In this document: piece by piece, positions 58,001-61,000 of the stretch
How positions within the stretch are numbered: position 1 is the stretch's first letter
How the letters are laid out: each line of letters starts with the position of its first letter
Origin: Symbiodinium natans
Lineage: Eukaryota > Sar > Dinophyceae > Suessiales > Symbiodiniaceae
DNA length: 64,000 nt
Assembly: GCA_905221605.1 (NCBI GenBank)
Contig: CAJNDS010002221.1
Coordinates: 83,501 to 147,500, forward strand
Direction: 5' to 3'
Notes under the pieces: model-generated
Told to the model about the DNA's origin: nothing
Database searches by the model: none
What the model saw: only the letters and a program-made list of their open reading frames with translations
Translations under genes and position numbers: made by a program

Positions 58001-61000
58001 GTTTAGGGTTTAGGGTTTAGGGTTTCGGGTTTAGGGTTTAGGGTTTAGGGTTTAGGGTGTTTTGGGGTGGTTCATTATGGGTTTGGCGTTTAGGGGATGT
58101 AGGGCTTTACGGCTTTGGGTGGCTGCTGACCCCACCAACGCACTCCTACAGCTCGACCGTGAGCCTTGAACCCTAAACCCTAAACCCTAAACCCTAAAAC
58201 CCAAATCCCTACACCCGGTTTCCAGGAGATGTGGACTGCAACCTGGCTGAAGAATGCCGCCTGGAGGGAGGCAGCATCGAAACTTGGCGACGTGCTCTTT
58301 GTGTGGGTTTCGGGTTTAGGGTTGAGGGTTTAGGGTTTAGGGTTTAGGGTTGGGGTTTCGGGGTTGGGGTGCAGTTTAGGGCGTAGGGTCTAGCGGTTCG
58401 GGATGTAAGGTTCAAAGGGTTTAGGGTTTAGTGTGTGGGAAGGGGGGGCCTCCGTCCCACACCGTAAGAACCCTAGAGCCCTTACTTAACCCTCAACCCT
58501 AAGTGGACAAAACCCGAAACCCCAAACCCTAAACCCTAAACCCTGAACCCTAAGCCCTAAACCCTGAACCCTCTACCCTGAACCCTAAACCCTAAACCCC
58601 AAACCCGAAACCCTAAACCCTAAACCCTAAACCCTAAACCCTAAACCCCAAACCCTAATCCCTAAACCCCAAACCCGAAACCCTAAACCCTAAACCCTAA
58701 ACCCTAAACCCTAAACCCTAAACACCTTGAGGAGATAGGGCAGCTGAAGTGCAGCCGTGGTATGGGTCGCAGGAGCCTTGTGCCTGGGACCCGTCTTGGA
58801 AGCCTTTTCTTTTGGACTTACCCTAAACCCTAAACCCTAAACCCTAAGCCCTAAACCCTAAACCCTAAACCCTAAACCCTAAACCCTGAACCCTAAACCT
58901 GAAACCTCTAAGCGCTACACAGCTCTTGAAGCAGTTAAGGCCTTTCCTCCCACCGAATCTTGCGAAGCATGTCCCGAGGAGTCGGGGTTCTGGGGTTTAG
59001 AGCTTACGGTCTCAAACGGGGGGCAGGGTTGTTCCAAGATTTCCAAGTTGCTTTTGTTTGAGGGTTGCTGTTTAGGGTTGGGAGCTCAACTGGTTTAGGC
59101 TTAGGGTTTGAGGGTTAAACCCCAAACCCAAAACCCGAAACCCTAAACCCTAAACCCTATATAAACCCTAAACCGCGACTTTGGCCCTGGGCACCTTAGA
59201 TGCTGTTCTTCGGGGTAGTCCTCGGCGACAACCGCCCACGTTGGCCCTCGTTCAGTCTAGGATCAGGGTGGAGGGCCGCATGCCACTTCTCAAAGGGCCT
59301 GTCTTTAAAACACGCTGCGCACGTTTCTAGGGTTCTGCGCAGTGCCAGACATGATGGCGGTGTTAAAGGAAAGCTGCAGGATTCGAAGATTTTCTTTTGT
59401 TGCGTTCCCATGGAGAAAATGAAAAGAGACTTGATTGACACCGCGAAGCCTGATGGGCTACTGGCGTGGAAAAAAGCAAGAGCTTAGATATGTTGATTTG
59501 TTGATGTTGCTTTTCGCGCGTTTCTTGAAATCTCTTTGTTCTGTTGCGCCGAGTAACTTTTTCGGCAGAAAAAAAGAGCGGCCACTTCGGGAGACTGAGC
59601 ACAAAAGAAAATCAGCAATTCTCACCAGTACTTGCGGAAGCGGCGTTACCTATGAAAATTAGGCCTTGTTGTCGCGCTAGAGGCAGGGGTTAAGGGTTTA
59701 GGGTGGTTCGCGAGTCTCGAGCTTTTTGGCGAGAAGCTAGGAGTAAAGTTGAGTTGGCCGTCGCCCCCGCCGTCCCACCCTCGGTCCCTAGCTTGCGGGT
59801 TCCAGTCGTGGCAGTCACTTCGGAGGAAGCTTTCCCAGCCCAAAAGGGATTTAGGCTTTAGGGTTTGAGGGTCGAACCTGCACCCTGAACCCTGAACCCT
59901 AAACCCTAAACCCTAAACCCTCAACCCTAAACCCTAAACCCTAAACCCTAAACCCTAACCCCTAGAGCCTTAGACCCTTACCCTTATAACTGGCCCTAAG
60001 CCTTGGCCATAACCCATCCCTCACCCCTAAGAAGTTTCGGAGCCCTCCCCGAAACATCTCTGTAAACCCTAAACCCTAAACCCTAAACCCTAAACCCTAA
60101 ACCCTAAACCCTAAACCCTAAACCCTAAACCCTAAACCCTAAACCCTAAACCCTAAACCCTAAACCCTAAACCCTAAACCCTAAACCCGAAATCCTAAAC
60201 CCTAAACTCTCACCCCAGAGGACCACGTGCGTCTCACCTTGGAGACCCCGAACTGCGTACGCTGCCCGACCATCCCACAGGCTCCTGGGATGGGTTTAGG
60301 GTTTAGGGTTTAGGGTTTAGGGTTTAGGGTTTAGGGTTTAGGGTTTAGGGTTTAGGGCTTAGGGTTTAGGGTTTAGGGTGTAGGGTTTAGGGTTTAGGGT
60401 TAGGGTTTAGAGTTTACGGCTCAGCAAGTTCATTACTAGCTTTCACTAGCCGAGCTTTTTCATCATGTGTTGGAGAAGTACCCACCCACTCAGAGAATCA
60501 CAAAACAAGCGTTTCGTGTTCCAGGGTTGGGGACTCCTAGCGACACTTGAGCCCAGGGTTCAGCACTAAATCTCCCGCCCTTAGCCCTTAAGGCCCCCCT
60601 AAACCCTAAGCCCTAAACCCCAAACCCTAAACCCTAAACCCTAAGCCCTAAACCCTGAACCCTAAACCCTAAACCCTAAACCCCAAACCCTAAGTGAAGA
60701 CCCAGGTCACGCTGCAGTGCGAGCCGACGAAGCTCATCTTGCCGGCGGGCTTCATGGCACACCTCTCAGAGGGGTTTAGGGTTTAGGGTTTAGGGTTTAG
60801 GGTTTAGCGTTTAGGGTTTAGGGTTTAGGGTCCAGTTCTCCAGTGTTTGGTCACTGTTTTTTTTTTTTTTTGGGGGGGGGGGGCTTTTAGTGCATGAGGG
60901 GCTTTTTATGTTTTCAGGTTTTTTTTGGGCTTTTGTGTTTCCGGATTTAGGGCCAGAGCTTCAGGGTTCTATCAGGTTTTGTGGGGGGCCCGGGGTGCGG

